This document shows, piece by piece, positions 15,395-24,508 of a stretch of DNA of 64,000 bases. The notes beneath the pieces are model-generated. The model saw only the letters and a list, made by a program, of their open reading frames with translations, searched no databases and had not been told where the DNA came from. The DNA is taken from NCBI RefSeq assembly GCF_900277125.1, contig NZ_OPYN01000108.1, positions 1 to 64,000 on the forward strand, given 5' to 3'. The stretch is from Pseudomonas inefficax (GTDB taxonomy: Bacteria > Pseudomonadota > Gammaproteobacteria > Pseudomonadales > Pseudomonadaceae). Position numbers and translations under genes: made by a program. Numbering within the stretch: position 1 is the first letter of the stretch; each line of letters starts with the position of its first letter.

Positions 15395-16459
15395 ATGCAA
15401 GATTGTGCATTTCGACACTGGCTGGATGCCAATGCCGAGGCCATTGACCGGGGCCACTGCGAGCCGCAACTGGTACTGGCGCAAATCGCCGAATCGCAGC
15501 TGCTGCGCGTCGGTGTCGACCCGGCCCTGGGCGGCACGGGCGGGCAGGTGACCGACGCGGTCGAGGCCATCGCCGCAATCGCCAGCCGCTCGCTGGCAGC
15601 GGCGTTCGTCTGCTGGGGCCAGCGCGCCTTCATCGAATACCTGTTGCACAGCCCCAACCAGCCCCTGCGCGAGCACCTGTTGCCGCGCCTGCTGACTGGC
15701 GAACTGGCCGGCGCCACCGGGCTGTCCAACGCCATGAAGTTCCTGTCCGGCATCGAAGCGCTGCAGGTGCGCGGCCGTCCGGCAGCCGATGGCTGGCAGC
15801 TGGAAGGGCGCCTGCACTGGGTGACCAACCTGCGCAAAAGCGGCTTCGTGGTGGCTGCGGCTATCGAAGACGAAGCCGGTGGAGCACCGTTCGTGCTGGC
15901 CATTCCATCCGACGCGCAGGGCCTGGAACGTTCCGACGACCTGCAACTGATGGGCCTGCAGTCGAGCAACACCGCGGCATTGGCCTTCCACCAGGTGCAA
16001 TTGCAGCGTGGCTGGTTGCTGCACGAAAATGCCCGCGAGTTCCTGCCTCGGGTACGCCCGGCTTTCCTGGCGCTGCAGTGCGGCATGGCCATTGGCCTGG
16101 CGCGGCGGGCACTGGCGGAAGTGCAGGCACATCTGCATGGCCGTGCATCCTTCCTCGACGAAGCACGCCAGGTGCTCGGCGAGCGCCTGGAAAACACCGT
16201 GAGCGAGCTCAAGCAGGGGCTGCTCGATGGCCGCTTCCAGCAGCAGCCGGCAGCCTTGTTCAAGCTGCGCATCACCCTGGCCGAAAGCGCTGCCGACGCC
16301 GTACAGCTAGAGTTGCAGGCAAGTGGTGGCAAGGCCTACCTCAGCGAGTACGGTGAAGGCTTTGCCCGCCGCTGGCGCGAGTCGGCCTTCGTGCCGATCG
16401 TCACGCCCAGCCTGGTGCAACTGCGCGCCGAACTGCAGCGCCAGGCGGGCGCGGCATGA
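15395..16459 (+). CDS. Acyl-CoA dehydrogenase-like flavoprotein
   Basis: 354 aa, slightly short for the family, from the ATG at 15395 with AAAGGAG upstream. Family regions seen: GGTGGQVTDAVEAIAAIA, LTGELAGATGLSNAM, the beta-domain LEGRLHWVTNLRKSGFVVAAA, and C-terminal helices ending in QASGGKAYLSEYGEGFARRWRE. No clear catalytic glutamate of CoA-ester dehydrogenases is recognisable. Relatives next to SsuABC-like transporters (SfnB, DszC types) use reduced flavin and oxygen on sulfur compounds or other non-CoA substrates. Its stop overlaps the ABC ATPase start. Substrate unknown. Confidence 0.82.
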   Translation: MQDCAFRHWLDANAEAIDRGHCEPQLVLAQIAESQLLRVGVDPALGGTGGQVTDAVEAIAAIASRSLAAAFVCWGQRAFIEYLLHSPNQPLREHLLPRLLTGELAGATGLSNAMKFLSGIEALQVRGRPAADGWQLEGRLHWVTNLRKSGFVVAAAIEDEAGGAPFVLAIPSDAQGLERSDDLQLMGLQSSNTAALAFHQVQLQRGWLLHENAREFLPRVRPAFLALQCGMAIGLARRALAEVQAHLHGRASFLDEARQVLGERLENTVSELKQGLLDGRFQQQPAALFKLRITLAESAADAVQLELQASGGKAYLSEYGEGFARRWRESAFVPIVTPSLVQLRAELQRQAGAA

Positions 16460-17277
16460 GCCCAGTGTTGCTCGAAGCCCGCGACATCAGCCTGGGCTAC
16501 CCGCGCGAGGGTGGCTGGCAGGCGGTGCTGGCGCAGTTCGACCTGCAACTGGCCCCCGGCGAAGTGGTGACCATCCTCGGCCCCAGCGGGGTCGGCAAGT
16601 CCAGCCTGCTGCGGGTACTGGCCGGCCTCCAGCAGCCCCGCGGTGGCAGCGTGACCCTGCACGGCCAACCGCTGCAAGGCCCGCACCCACGCCTGGCGGT
16701 GGCCTTCCAGGACCCGAGCCTGTTGCCCTGGTTGAACCTGGAGAAAAACGTCGCCTTCGGCCTGGACTTTGCCCGCCAGCCAAAACTTGCCGCCGCCGAA
16801 CGGCGCGCGCGCATCGACCATGCAATTGCCGCCGTGGGCCTGGCCCATGCCCGCGGCCAGTACCCGGCGCAGTTGTCTGGCGGCATGGCCCAGCGCACCG
16901 CGCTGGCCCGCTGCCTGGCCCGCCAGCCCGAAGTGCTGTTGCTCGACGAGCCGTTCGGTGCGCTGGATGAAGTGACCCGGGCCGACATGCAGCAACTGCT
17001 GCTGCAACTGATCGTCACCCACAATACGGCGGCGGTGCTGATCACCCACGATATCGACGAAGCCCTGCTGCTCTCCGACCGGGTACTGCTACTGGGCAAC
17101 CACCCAGCGCACACCCTCGGGCAGTGGCACATCGACCTGCCGCAACCACGGACGCAGCGGGTCGAGGAGCTGGGCGCCTTGCGCATCGAAATACTCAAAA
17201 CCCTTCGGCGGGCAAGCCGCACAGTCGAACCTACCCCAACCCCATTGCCCTCGGAGGCTGTCCATGTGCATGGATGA
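16456..17277 (+). CDS. ABC transporter ATP-binding protein, SsuB/TauB-like
   Basis: 273 aa. Walker A GPSGVGKSS, signature LSGGMAQRTALARC, Walker B VLLLDEPFGALD, switch histidine in ITHDIDEAL. It powers uptake through the permease of 18469-19224. The start codon overlaps the previous stop (ATGA), and its 3' end overlaps the next gene by 14 bases. The closest families are nitrate/sulfonate/taurine importers; the actual solute is unknown. Confidence 0.93.
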   Translation: MSPVLLEARDISLGYPREGGWQAVLAQFDLQLAPGEVVTILGPSGVGKSSLLRVLAGLQQPRGGSVTLHGQPLQGPHPRLAVAFQDPSLLPWLNLEKNVAFGLDFARQPKLAAAERRARIDHAIAAVGLAHARGQYPAQLSGGMAQRTALARCLARQPEVLLLDEPFGALDEVTRADMQQLLLQLIVTHNTAAVLITHDIDEALLLSDRVLLLGNHPAHTLGQWHIDLPQPRTQRVEELGALRIEILKTLRRASRTVEPTPTPLPSEAVHVHG

Positions 17278-18469
17278 CTGCTGTTCCTCTTCTTCGCGTC
17301 GCGATTTCCTCAAGCTCGGCGCCATGCTCACGGCTGCCGGTGCACTGCCGTTGCTGTCGAGCCTGCAGGCCCGTGCCGCCGCCGAGCCCGACGCGCCGGT
17401 GCGTATCGGCTATCTGCCGATAACCGATGCGACGCCGCTGCTGGTCGCGCACAACAACGGCCTGTTCGAGGCCGAGGGCATCAAGGCCGAGCGGCCGGTG
17501 CTGCTGCGCAGCTGGGCCCAGGTGATCGAGGCGTTCATTTCTGGCCAGGTCAATGTCATTCACCTGCTGTCGCCGATGACCGTATGGGCCCGCTACGGCA
17601 GCAAGGTGCCGGCCAAGGTGGTGGCCTGGAACCACGTGGGCGGTTCAGGCCTGACCGTGGCCCCGGACATCAGCGACATGAAGCAGCTGGGCGGCAAGAC
17701 CGTGGCCATCCCGTTCTGGTACTCGATCCACAACGTCGTGCTGCAACAGATGCTCAACGACAACGGCCTGATCCCAGTGTCGAAGCCGGCCAATGCGCCA
17801 CTGGCCGGCAACGAAGTCAACCTGCTGGTGTTGCCGCCATCCGACATGCCGCCGGCGCTGGCCAGCAAGCGCATCGCCGGCTATATCGTCGCCGAGCCAT
17901 TCAACGCCCTGGCCGAGAACCTCAAGGTCGGTCGCGTGCAACGCTTTACCGGCGATGTGTGGCGCAACCACGCCTGCTGCGTGGTGTTCATGCACGAACA
18001 CGACCTGAACAACCGCCCGGAGTGGTCACAGAAGGTAGTCAACGCCATCGTCAAGGCCCAGCACTGGACCCGTGACCACCGCGCCGAGGCCGCCGCATTG
18101 TTGTCCAAGGCCGGCCCCAACAAGTACACACCGCACGAACCTGCGGTGCTCGGCAAAGTGCTGGCCCCGGCCGCGGAGGACCGTGCCGGTTACATTGCCA
18201 GTGGCGCCATTCGCCACCAGCAGTGGGACGAAAAGCGCATCGATTTCCAGCCTTATCCGTTCCCCAGCTACACCGAAGAACTGGTCAAGCGTCTGAAAAC
18301 CACCCTGATCGAGGGCGACAGCGCGTTCCTGGCCGGCCTGGACCCGGCACAGACCGCCCGCGACCTGGTCGACGACCGCTTCGTGCGCAACGCCATCGCC
18401 AGCGTTGGCGGGCCGTCGGTGTTCGGCATCGCCGATAACTTCGAGCGTAGCGAGGAGTTCGCGGTCTGA
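17264..18469 (+). CDS. ABC transporter substrate-binding protein, SsuA/NMT1-like, Tat signal
   Basis: 401 aa. It begins with a cysteine-rich stretch and a twin-arginine signal (SSSSRRDFLKLGAMLTAAG), so it is exported folded. The mature part has VRIGYLPITDATPLLVAHNNG and FEAEGIKAERPVLLRSWAQV, the NMT1/SsuA pattern for sulfonate, nitrate or pyrimidine-precursor binding. Later regions include GKTVAIPFWYSIHNVVLQQML. A Tat signal on such a protein is less common than a Sec signal and may mean a bound cofactor or fast folding. GGAGG precedes the start. Part of the four-gene overlapping operon. Confidence 0.9.
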   Translation: MCMDDCCSSSSRRDFLKLGAMLTAAGALPLLSSLQARAAAEPDAPVRIGYLPITDATPLLVAHNNGLFEAEGIKAERPVLLRSWAQVIEAFISGQVNVIHLLSPMTVWARYGSKVPAKVVAWNHVGGSGLTVAPDISDMKQLGGKTVAIPFWYSIHNVVLQQMLNDNGLIPVSKPANAPLAGNEVNLLVLPPSDMPPALASKRIAGYIVAEPFNALAENLKVGRVQRFTGDVWRNHACCVVFMHEHDLNNRPEWSQKVVNAIVKAQHWTRDHRAEAAALLSKAGPNKYTPHEPAVLGKVLAPAAEDRAGYIASGAIRHQQWDEKRIDFQPYPFPSYTEELVKRLKTTLIEGDSAFLAGLDPAQTARDLVDDRFVRNAIASVGGPSVFGIADNFERSEEFAV

Positions 18470-19224
18470 TGCGCACGCATGTGGTTCATGCCGGCCTGGG
18501 GCTGGCCGGGTTGCTGGGTTTGTTGCTGTTGTGGTGGGCCGGTGTCGCGCTGTTCGGCCAGGCCGATGGCTTGTCGGCACGCTTTTCGCCGGCAGCGACC
18601 CTGACCAGCCTGGTCGAGTTGCTGGGGCAGGGCGAGGTGTATGGGCATATCTGGGTCAGCCTCAAGCGTATCCTGGTCGGGCTGCTGTTGGCGCTGCTGA
18701 TCGGCGTGCCACTGGGCTTGCTGGTAGGCAGCTACCGGCACCTGGAGGCGGCGACCACGCCAGCGTTCCAGTTCCTGCGCATGATTTCGCCGCTGTCGTG
18801 GATGCCGGTGGTGGTGATGCTGATGGGCGTGGGGGACCAGCCTATCTACTTCCTGCTGGCATTTGCCGCGTTGTGGCCGATCTTGCTGAACACGGCAGCC
18901 GGGGTAAGGCAGCTGGACCCGCGCTGGTTGCAGTTGAGCCGCAGTTTGAGCGCCACGCGTTGGGAAACTTTGTGCAAGGTGATCGTGCCCGGGGTGATTG
19001 GCCATGTGCTGACCGGCGTGCGCCTGGCCATCGGTATTCTGTGGATCGTGCTGGTGCCGTGCGAAATGCTAGGGGTCAGTGCTGGGCTGGGGTACTTCAT
19101 TCTCGATACCCGCGACCGGCTGGCGTATTCCGAGCTGATGGCGATGGTGCTGCTGATCGGGGTGCTGGGGTTTGTGCTGGATGCCCTGGCGCGTGGGCTG
19201 CATCGGCGTTGGGTGCATGGCTGA
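18469..19224 (+). CDS. ABC transporter permease, SsuC/TauC-like
   Basis: 251 aa with six predicted membrane helices and the BPD_transp_1 cytoplasmic loop (SLSATRWETLCKVIVPG, the EAA-like motif). It pairs with the ATPase of 16456 and the Tat-exported binding protein, whose stop codon it overlaps. It forms the inner-membrane channel for an unidentified small anion or organosulfur-type compound. Last gene of the module; a REP pair follows. Confidence 0.92.
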   Translation: MRTHVVHAGLGLAGLLGLLLLWWAGVALFGQADGLSARFSPAATLTSLVELLGQGEVYGHIWVSLKRILVGLLLALLIGVPLGLLVGSYRHLEAATTPAFQFLRMISPLSWMPVVVMLMGVGDQPIYFLLAFAALWPILLNTAAGVRQLDPRWLQLSRSLSATRWETLCKVIVPGVIGHVLTGVRLAIGILWIVLVPCEMLGVSAGLGYFILDTRDRLAYSELMAMVLLIGVLGFVLDALARGLHRRWVHG

Positions 19225-19236
19225 CCGGCCAGTGTG

Positions 19237-19312
19237 GCTTTTTCGCGGGCTTGCCCGCTCCCACAGGGATATCACCGGGCCTGTGGGAGCGGGTTTACCC
19301 GCGAAGAAGCCC
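19237..19312. repeat. REP pair
   Basis: CTTTTTCGCGGGCTTGCCCGCTCCCACAGG-type element facing CCTGTGGGAGCGGGTTTACCCGCGAAGAAG, at the convergent junction of the ABC operon and the GNAT gene. Confidence 0.85.
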
Positions 19313-19317
19313 TTGGA

Positions 19318-20004
19318 TCAATGCACGGTCTTGCGCTGCCGTACACACTCCTGGGCCTGAGCGGTCAGTTCGTCCAGCCGCTCATCCCGCATCTGTTCCG
19401 CTTCGATCATCGCATCCTCACCCTGCTGGTTGAGCAGGTAGGTATGGATCTGCATCACTTCCGCCGTCTGGTAGATCGGCGCAATATCCAGCCGCCCGAT
19501 CAGCGCGCCGCTAGCCTGCCCGGTACTGCTCATCAGTACCTGCGGCCCGTTGGCGGCCACCACCTGCATGCCCATCGCCTCGAACCACGGTACCTGGCCG
19601 GCGAAGGCATTCAGCTCGACGCAGGCATGGCGTGCCTGCAGGTCGCCCAGCAGGGCGCGGGCGATGCCCTGGCGACGATGGCTGGCGCGCACGGCCAGGA
19701 ACGCCAGGGCGCACGCCTGTTCATCGTCCTCGGCCGGCAATGACAGCGCAAAACCCAGCAACTGGTCCGGCGCCTCGGCGTCCAGCGCCAGGGTCAGCGC
19801 CACGGTCAGGCCGCGGGCGCCGTCCAGCGCTTGCAGGTACTGGTGCACCTCCATGCCGACGCCGTACTGGTACAGCGGGTACAGCGGATTGTCGGCGCTG
19901 ATGGCGACGCTGCTCAGTTCGCCGACGTGGTGGATCACCAGTTCGCGGATCTGGTTCTGGAAAGATTCAGGCGGCACGCTGTCGAGGCGGCTCAGGATGA
20001 ACAT
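19318..20004 (-). CDS. GNAT family N-acetyltransferase
   Basis: 228 aa from the ATG at 20004 (MFILSRLDSVPPESF). The acetyl-CoA site is ALAFLAVRASHRRQGIARALLGDL, a clear motif A with RRQGIA. A C-terminal extension of about 60 residues after the GNAT core is helical and charged. The acceptor substrate is unknown. The gene follows argC by 79 bp on the same strand, separated by a GC-rich hairpin at 20036, so it may be partly cotranscribed with arginine biosynthesis. Confidence 0.85.
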   Translation of the reverse strand: MFILSRLDSVPPESFQNQIRELVIHHVGELSSVAISADNPLYPLYQYGVGMEVHQYLQALDGARGLTVALTLALDAEAPDQLLGFALSLPAEDDEQACALAFLAVRASHRRQGIARALLGDLQARHACVELNAFAGQVPWFEAMGMQVVAANGPQVLMSSTGQASGALIGRLDIAPIYQTAEVMQIHTYLLNQQGEDAMIEAEQMRDERLDELTAQAQECVRQRKTVH

Positions 20005-20035
20005 CGGGGGGTGGGCTCCGGCGGGTAGATGGACG

Positions 20036-20058
20036 GCCCGCGCCATGCGGGCGCGGGC
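20036..20058. terminator. GC-rich hairpin between argC and the GNAT gene
   Basis: GCCCGCGCC-ATGCG-GGCGCGGGC, a perfect 9-bp stem with no U-tract. It sits 26 bases past the argC stop. Possible attenuator or processing site rather than a full terminator. Confidence 0.45.
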
Positions 20059-20083
20059 TGTACAGTCTAACCGGTTTTGCCGA

Positions 20084-21025
20084 TCAGCCTTGTATCTGCA
20101 ATGCACCGAGCATCAGGTCGAGGTTCTGCACCGCCGCGCCGGAGGCACCTTTGCCGAGGTTGTCGAACACTGCGGTCAGCAGCACCTGACCATGCTCAGG
20201 GTTGGCGTAAAGCGCCAGGCGCAGGTCGTTGCTGTCGTTCAACACCTCGGGGTCGAGGTTTGGCGCTGCGCCGTGCTGGTGCAGGGGCATCAGCTGGACG
20301 TGGCGGGCACCCTGGTAATGCTGCTGCAGGCAGGCCTGCAGCTGTTCGGCACTGACCTGGCCGGGCAGCAGGCGCAACTGCAGCGGGATGCTTAGCACGA
20401 TGCCCTGGCGGTAGGCACCGTAGCCGGGCATGAACATCGGCCGCGCCGACAGCCCGGCGTGCTGCTGGATCTCCGGCACATGCTTGTGCGCCAGCTCCAG
20501 GCCGTACAGTTGCAGGGTCGGGGTTTTGCCGGCGGCGGGCTGTTCATGGCGTTCGACTGCGGCGCGGCCACCACCGGAATAGCCGGAGATGGCGTGGATG
20601 TTCAGCGGGTAATCCGCTGGCAGCAGGCCGGCCTTGACCAGTGGGCGCAACAGGGCGATGGCGCCGGTAGGGTAGCAGCCGGGGTTGCTGACGCGCTTGC
20701 TGTGCGCGATGCGCTCGGCTTGGTGCTCGTCGAGCTCCGGCAGGCCATAGACCCAGCCTGGGCTGGTGCGGTGCGCGGAGCTTGCGTCGATCACCCGCAC
20801 CTGCGGGTTGTGGATCGCCGCCACGGCCTCGCGGGCGGCGTCGTCGGGCAGGCACAGCACGGCGATGTCGGCGCTGTTGATTGCCTCGCGGCGGCGTTGC
20901 GGGTCTTTGCGTTCGGCTTCGGGCAGAGTCAGCAGGCGCAGGTCGCTGCGGCCTTGCAGGCGGGCATGAATCTGCAGGCCGGTGGTGCCTTGGTCACCGT
21001 CGATGAAAACAACAGGGGTATGCAT
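20084..21025 (-). CDS. argC: N-acetyl-gamma-glutamyl-phosphate reductase, type 2
   Basis: 313 aa from the ATG at 21025. It reduces N-acetylglutamyl-5-phosphate to the semialdehyde with NADPH in arginine synthesis. The catalytic cysteine is in [11 protein letters not shown]. The N-terminal [19 protein letters not shown] and the short length mark the type 2 (AGPR) group, unlike the roughly 345-residue type 1 enzyme that pseudomonads also carry, so this is probably the second argC. It is divergent from the LysR gene at 21241, which suggests regulated or catabolic use. Confidence 0.93.
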   Translation of the reverse strand: MHTPVVFIDGDQGTTGLQIHARLQGRSDLRLLTLPEAERKDPQRRREAINSADIAVLCLPDDAAREAVAAIHNPQVRVIDASSAHRTSPGWVYGLPELDEHQAERIAHSKRVSNPGCYPTGAIALLRPLVKAGLLPADYPLNIHAISGYSGGGRAAVERHEQPAAGKTPTLQLYGLELAHKHVPEIQQHAGLSARPMFMPGYGAYRQGIVLSIPLQLRLLPGQVSAEQLQACLQQHYQGARHVQLMPLHQHGAAPNLDPEVLNDSNDLRLALYANPEHGQVLLTAVFDNLGKGASGAAVQNLDLMLGALQIQG

Positions 21026-21133
21026 GGTCAAAATCCGGTCTGGGAGGGATGACCTATGCTCGCTTGTGGCTTTGCTAAAGAAAATTTGAATATCATGATG
21101 CTAATGTTCACTTTTTCTGAATATGTAAACCAT

Positions 21134-21218
21134 GCCGGCCTCTTCGCAGCACAAGGCTGCTCCTACAAGGAGCGGTGTTTCCTTTGTAGGAGCAGCCTTG
21201 TGCTGCGAAGAGGCCGGC
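21134..21218. repeat. REP pair, near-perfect inverted repeat
   Basis: GCCGGCCTCTTCGCAGCACAAGGCTGCTCCTACAAGG-type arms, 37 bases each, with a 10-base spacer. It lies only 23 bases upstream of the LysR start codon, so it falls within that gene's leader. Confidence 0.88.
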
Positions 21219-21240
21219 AAAGCCAAGAAGGCTTCATGTC

Positions 21241-22122
21241 ATGCGCGAAATCAGCCTCGATCGCCTCCGCACCCTGGTGGTCATCTCCGACCTGGGCTCC
21301 TTTGCCGAAGCCGCTCGCCAGCTCAACCTGGCACCGCCCACCATCAGCCTGCACGTAGCCGAGCTGGAGGCGCGCATCGGCGCCCCGTTGCTTACCCGCA
21401 CTCGCGGCCAGGTGCGGCCCACGGTCATCGGCGAAACCCTGCTGGCACGTGCCCGCCGCCTGCTGGCTGACGCCGACCTGGCGCTGGATGAAGTGCGCCG
21501 GCAGGTCGAGGGCCTGACCGGCCGGGTACGCCTGGGCGCTTCCACCGGTGCCATCGCCCACCTGCTGCCGCAGGCGCTGGAGCACCTGCGCTCGGTGCAC
21601 CCAGGGATCGATGTGCAGGTACAGGTGCTGACCTCCCAGGCCTCGTTGGCGCGCTTGCGCGAGGGCACGCTGGATATCGGCCTGGTGGCCTTGCCACAGG
21701 TGGCCGGCAAAGGGCTTGCGGTTACGCCCTGGCGGCGCGACCCGATCCTGGCCTACGTGCCGGCCGACTGGCAGCCGCCGGCCAGGGTCACGCCGGCCTG
21801 GCTGGCGCAGCGGGCGTTGATCCTCAACGACAGCAGCACCCAGCTTTCGCGGGTGACCGGTGAATGGTTCGCGGCCGCGGGCTTGTACCCCGAGCCGCGA
21901 ATCGAGCTGAACTACAACGATGCGATCAAGAGCCTGGTCGGGGCCGGGTATGGGGCGACGCTGCTGCCGCAGGAGGGGGAGGCGGCCGAGCTGGACCGGC
22001 GCATTGCCCGCCGACCGTTGTGGCCGGGTTTGTGGCGGCAATTGGGTATTGCTTGCCGGGAAGGGCAGGTGGAGCGGGCCACGGGGTATGTGTTGCAGGC
22101 GTTGGAGCGGTTGCGCCAGTAG
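21241..22122 (+). CDS. LysR family transcriptional regulator
   Basis: 293 aa. The winged helix-turn-helix is at residues 1-60 (LDRLRTLVVISDLGSFAEAARQLNLAPPTISLHVAELEARIG), then a linker and a periplasmic-binding-like effector domain from about 90. Divergent from argC with about 215 bp between them; a LysR protein usually controls the divergent gene. No clear T-N11-A box was picked out. The leader contains the long REP hairpin at 21134. Confidence 0.9.
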   Translation: MREISLDRLRTLVVISDLGSFAEAARQLNLAPPTISLHVAELEARIGAPLLTRTRGQVRPTVIGETLLARARRLLADADLALDEVRRQVEGLTGRVRLGASTGAIAHLLPQALEHLRSVHPGIDVQVQVLTSQASLARLREGTLDIGLVALPQVAGKGLAVTPWRRDPILAYVPADWQPPARVTPAWLAQRALILNDSSTQLSRVTGEWFAAAGLYPEPRIELNYNDAIKSLVGAGYGATLLPQEGEAAELDRRIARRPLWPGLWRQLGIACREGQVERATGYVLQALERLRQ

Positions 22123-22127
22123 GGGGC

Positions 22128-22405
22128 TGCTGTGCAGCCCATCGCCGGCAAGCCAGCTCCCACAGGGACCCCACAATGATCAGGCCTGTGGTGTCCTGTG
22201 GGAGCAACTGTCTTGCTCAATTTCTAAAAGCTGGCGCGATCCCTGTGGGAGCGGGCGCGCCCGCGAACACGGGCGAAGCCCGTGCCATCCACCGCGTCGC
22301 CTGTTTCACGGGCTTGCCCGCTCCCACAGGTACTGCGCAAGTCTTGAGGGCAGCGCGGTCGGGGTGGGAGCTGGCTTGCCGGCGATTGGGCCGCAAAGCG
22401 GCCCC
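22128..22405. repeat. Cluster of degenerate REP elements filling a 288-bp gap
   Basis: At least four REP copies or halves (around 22150, 22235, 22310 and 22370) plus the 47-base repeat at 22198-22244 that recurs inverted at 26272-26318. No coding signal is seen in the gap. Confidence 0.75.
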
Positions 22406-22409
22406 AGGG

Positions 22410-22616
22410 TCACTCCCGCTCTCGGGCCCGCACCGCAGTCACTGTCTCCCCGCCAACCCCCCAGTTATCGGTCGGCACCTCCTCGATCACCACAAAGGTA
22501 CTGGCCGGTGGCTTGCCCAGCACCTGCTGCAGCATGTGGGTCGTCTGTTCGATCAGCTGGCGCTTGTGCTCAGCGCTCACGCCTTCATCGGTCACGCGAA
22601 TATGGACATAGGGCAT
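22410..22616 (-). CDS. 4-oxalocrotonate tautomerase family protein
   Basis: 68 aa, typical of this family. After methionine removal the catalytic proline is residue 1 (MPYVHIRVTDEGVSAEHK). The C-terminal VVIEEVPTDNWGVGGE is the family's usual end. These enzymes tautomerise enol-keto acids or carry out related dehalogenase or hydratase chemistry using Pro1. It starts 18 bp after the SDR stop and should be cotranscribed with it. Substrate not identifiable. Confidence 0.9.
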   Translation of the reverse strand: MPYVHIRVTDEGVSAEHKRQLIEQTTHMLQQVLGKPPASTFVVIEEVPTDNWGVGGETVTAVRARERE

Positions 22617-22634
22617 GGTTGCTCGCTCCTCGGT

Positions 22635-23369
22635 TCAATGCCAGGTGCCAGCGGTACTACCGCCATCCACCGGCAGGATCACGCCGCTGACGAAGCGTGA
22701 GTCGGCCAGGTACAACACTGCATCCACAACATCCTGTGGCAAGCCGGTGCGGCCACTGGGCGACAGCGCGCCCATGCCTTGGGTGTTGCCGCCATGCAGC
22801 GGTGTATCGATGATCCCCGGCGCCACCGCGTTCACCTGCACGCCGCTGGCTGCAAGTTCCAGGGCCAGGCCTTTCACCGCCTGGTTCAGGCCACCCTTGA
22901 CCAGTACCGGCAGCAGGGCCGGCACGCGGGTGTCCGGTTGCAATGCGATGGAGGCGGTGATGGCGATGATCTGCCCATGCCCCTGCCTGGTCATGATCCG
23001 CGCGGCCTCCTGGGCCGGGTAGAAGAAGCCCTTGAGGTTGGTGCCGACCAGGGCATCGACATCCGCTTCGCTGTAGTCGGCAAATGGCTTGGCAATGAAG
23101 ATGCCGGCGTTGTTGATCAGCAGGTCGACCCCGCCAAAGGCTTGCTCGGCGCTGGCGAACAGGCGCTGCGCGGTGCCCGGCTCGGCAATGTCGCCAGCCA
23201 CGCCGATGAAGCGCGATGGGTTGCCGAGGCGAGCAGCGGCTTGCTCCAGGCGGGCCTTGCTGCGGGCATTGCCGACCACGTTGTCGCCGCGTTCGAGGAA
23301 GGCCTCGGCCAAGGCGAAACCCAGGCCGCTCGAGGCCCCGGTAATGATGACGGTGCGTGGCGTATTCAT
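22635..23369 (-). CDS. Short-chain dehydrogenase/reductase lacking the catalytic tyrosine
   Basis: 244 aa from the ATG at 23369; an ATG six bases upstream is possible but lies too near the GGAG. The NAD(P) motif TGASSGLG and LLINNAGIF are intact, and the C-terminus SGVILPVDGG is typical. At the active site, however, the expected YxxxK reads PVLVK (LLPVLVKGGLNQ), so proline replaces the tyrosine; the base sequence supports this directly. The protein may have changed chemistry, use another acid, or be non-catalytic. The LysR gene at 23494 is divergent and the tautomerase is downstream. Confidence 0.88.
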   Translation of the reverse strand: MNTPRTVIITGASSGLGFALAEAFLERGDNVVGNARSKARLEQAAARLGNPSRFIGVAGDIAEPGTAQRLFASAEQAFGGVDLLINNAGIFIAKPFADYSEADVDALVGTNLKGFFYPAQEAARIMTRQGHGQIIAITASIALQPDTRVPALLPVLVKGGLNQAVKGLALELAASGVQVNAVAPGIIDTPLHGGNTQGMGALSPSGRTGLPQDVVDAVLYLADSRFVSGVILPVDGGSTAGTWH

Positions 23370-23493
23370 GTGCATGATCTCCAGTGAAGTGAGCCATGGG
23401 CTCGGTGTGAAGCCACTGTAGGTTGCAATCAGAACTTGAAAAATGAGGCGCAGAGCATTTCAATCGATACATCATGTAATCAATCAGGCCGTC

Positions 23494-24414
23494 ATGACCC
23501 GCCATTTCGACGATTTGCAACTGGGCAGCCTGGAGCTGTTCTGCCTGGCCGCTGACAGCGGCAGCTTCACTGCTGCGGCCACGGAGGCCGGTGTTACGCC
23601 GGCGGCGGTCAGCCGCAGCGTGGCGCGCCTGGAAGAGCGCCTGGGCGTGCGTCTGTTCGTCCGCACCACCCGGCAGATGCGCCTGTCCGCAGCCGGCCAG
23701 GCCTATTACCAGCAATGCCGGCAGGCACTGGGGCAGTTGGTGGAGGCCGAGCGCCAGGTCACCGGCGGGCAGGTCGAGCCGAGTGGTCGGCTGCGCATCA
23801 GTGCACCCACGCCCTATGCCCACCACCGGCTGTTGCCGCTGCTGCCGCGGTTTCGCCAGCGCTACCCAAAGGTGCAGGTGGATGTGCATGTCAGCAACCG
23901 CAACGTCGACTTTGCCGAGGAACCATTCGACCTGGCCATTCGTGGCCGCGAGCCGGCCGATTCACGGTTGGTGGCGCGTCGCCTGGAAGATGCCGAACTG
24001 GTGGTGGTTGCCACGCCGGGCTACCTGGCTCGTGCCGGCACGCCACGAACACCGCACGACCTGCTGCAACATGAGTGCATCCAGTTCGAACTGCCCAGCA
24101 GTGGCCGCCACCCACCATGGAGCTTTCGCCAGCAGGGCCAGCAGGTGGAGATCGAAACCCAGGGTGGGTTCACCTGCCTGGGCGACTTCCTGGCTACCGC
24201 CACGCTTGTGCGCCATGGCGGTGGGCTGATGCAGGCATACCGCTTTACCGTGCAGGACGCACTGGCCAGTGGCGAACTGGTGGAAGTGCTCGCCGAATTT
24301 GGCGGCACTTCGCGGCCGTTCATGCTGATCTACCCCCAGGCCCGGCACATGTCGCTGCGGGTGCGGGTGTTCATCGATTTTCTGTTTGCCGAGGGAGCAT
24401 GGTCCCCGGGTTGA
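23494..24414 (+). CDS. LysR family transcriptional regulator
   Basis: 306 aa from the ATG at 23494. The HTH reads LFCLAADSGSFTAAATEAGVTPAAVSRSVARLEERLG, and the effector domain begins at about residue 90 (SGRLRISAPTPYAHHRLLPLL), the group often called LrhA/DmlR-like. Divergent from the SDR-tautomerase pair (125 bp), which is its likely target. Confidence 0.9.
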   Translation: MTRHFDDLQLGSLELFCLAADSGSFTAAATEAGVTPAAVSRSVARLEERLGVRLFVRTTRQMRLSAAGQAYYQQCRQALGQLVEAERQVTGGQVEPSGRLRISAPTPYAHHRLLPLLPRFRQRYPKVQVDVHVSNRNVDFAEEPFDLAIRGREPADSRLVARRLEDAELVVVATPGYLARAGTPRTPHDLLQHECIQFELPSSGRHPPWSFRQQGQQVEIETQGGFTCLGDFLATATLVRHGGGLMQAYRFTVQDALASGELVEVLAEFGGTSRPFMLIYPQARHMSLRVRVFIDFLFAEGAWSPG

Positions 24415-24508
24415 GGCGAGGCGCCGGGGCGTATGGCCGACTATGCTGTTTGCTGCGTCGAGCCAATGTCATCTCGACGACCCTTCAGGTTTTCCAGGAG
24501 AACGCTCC

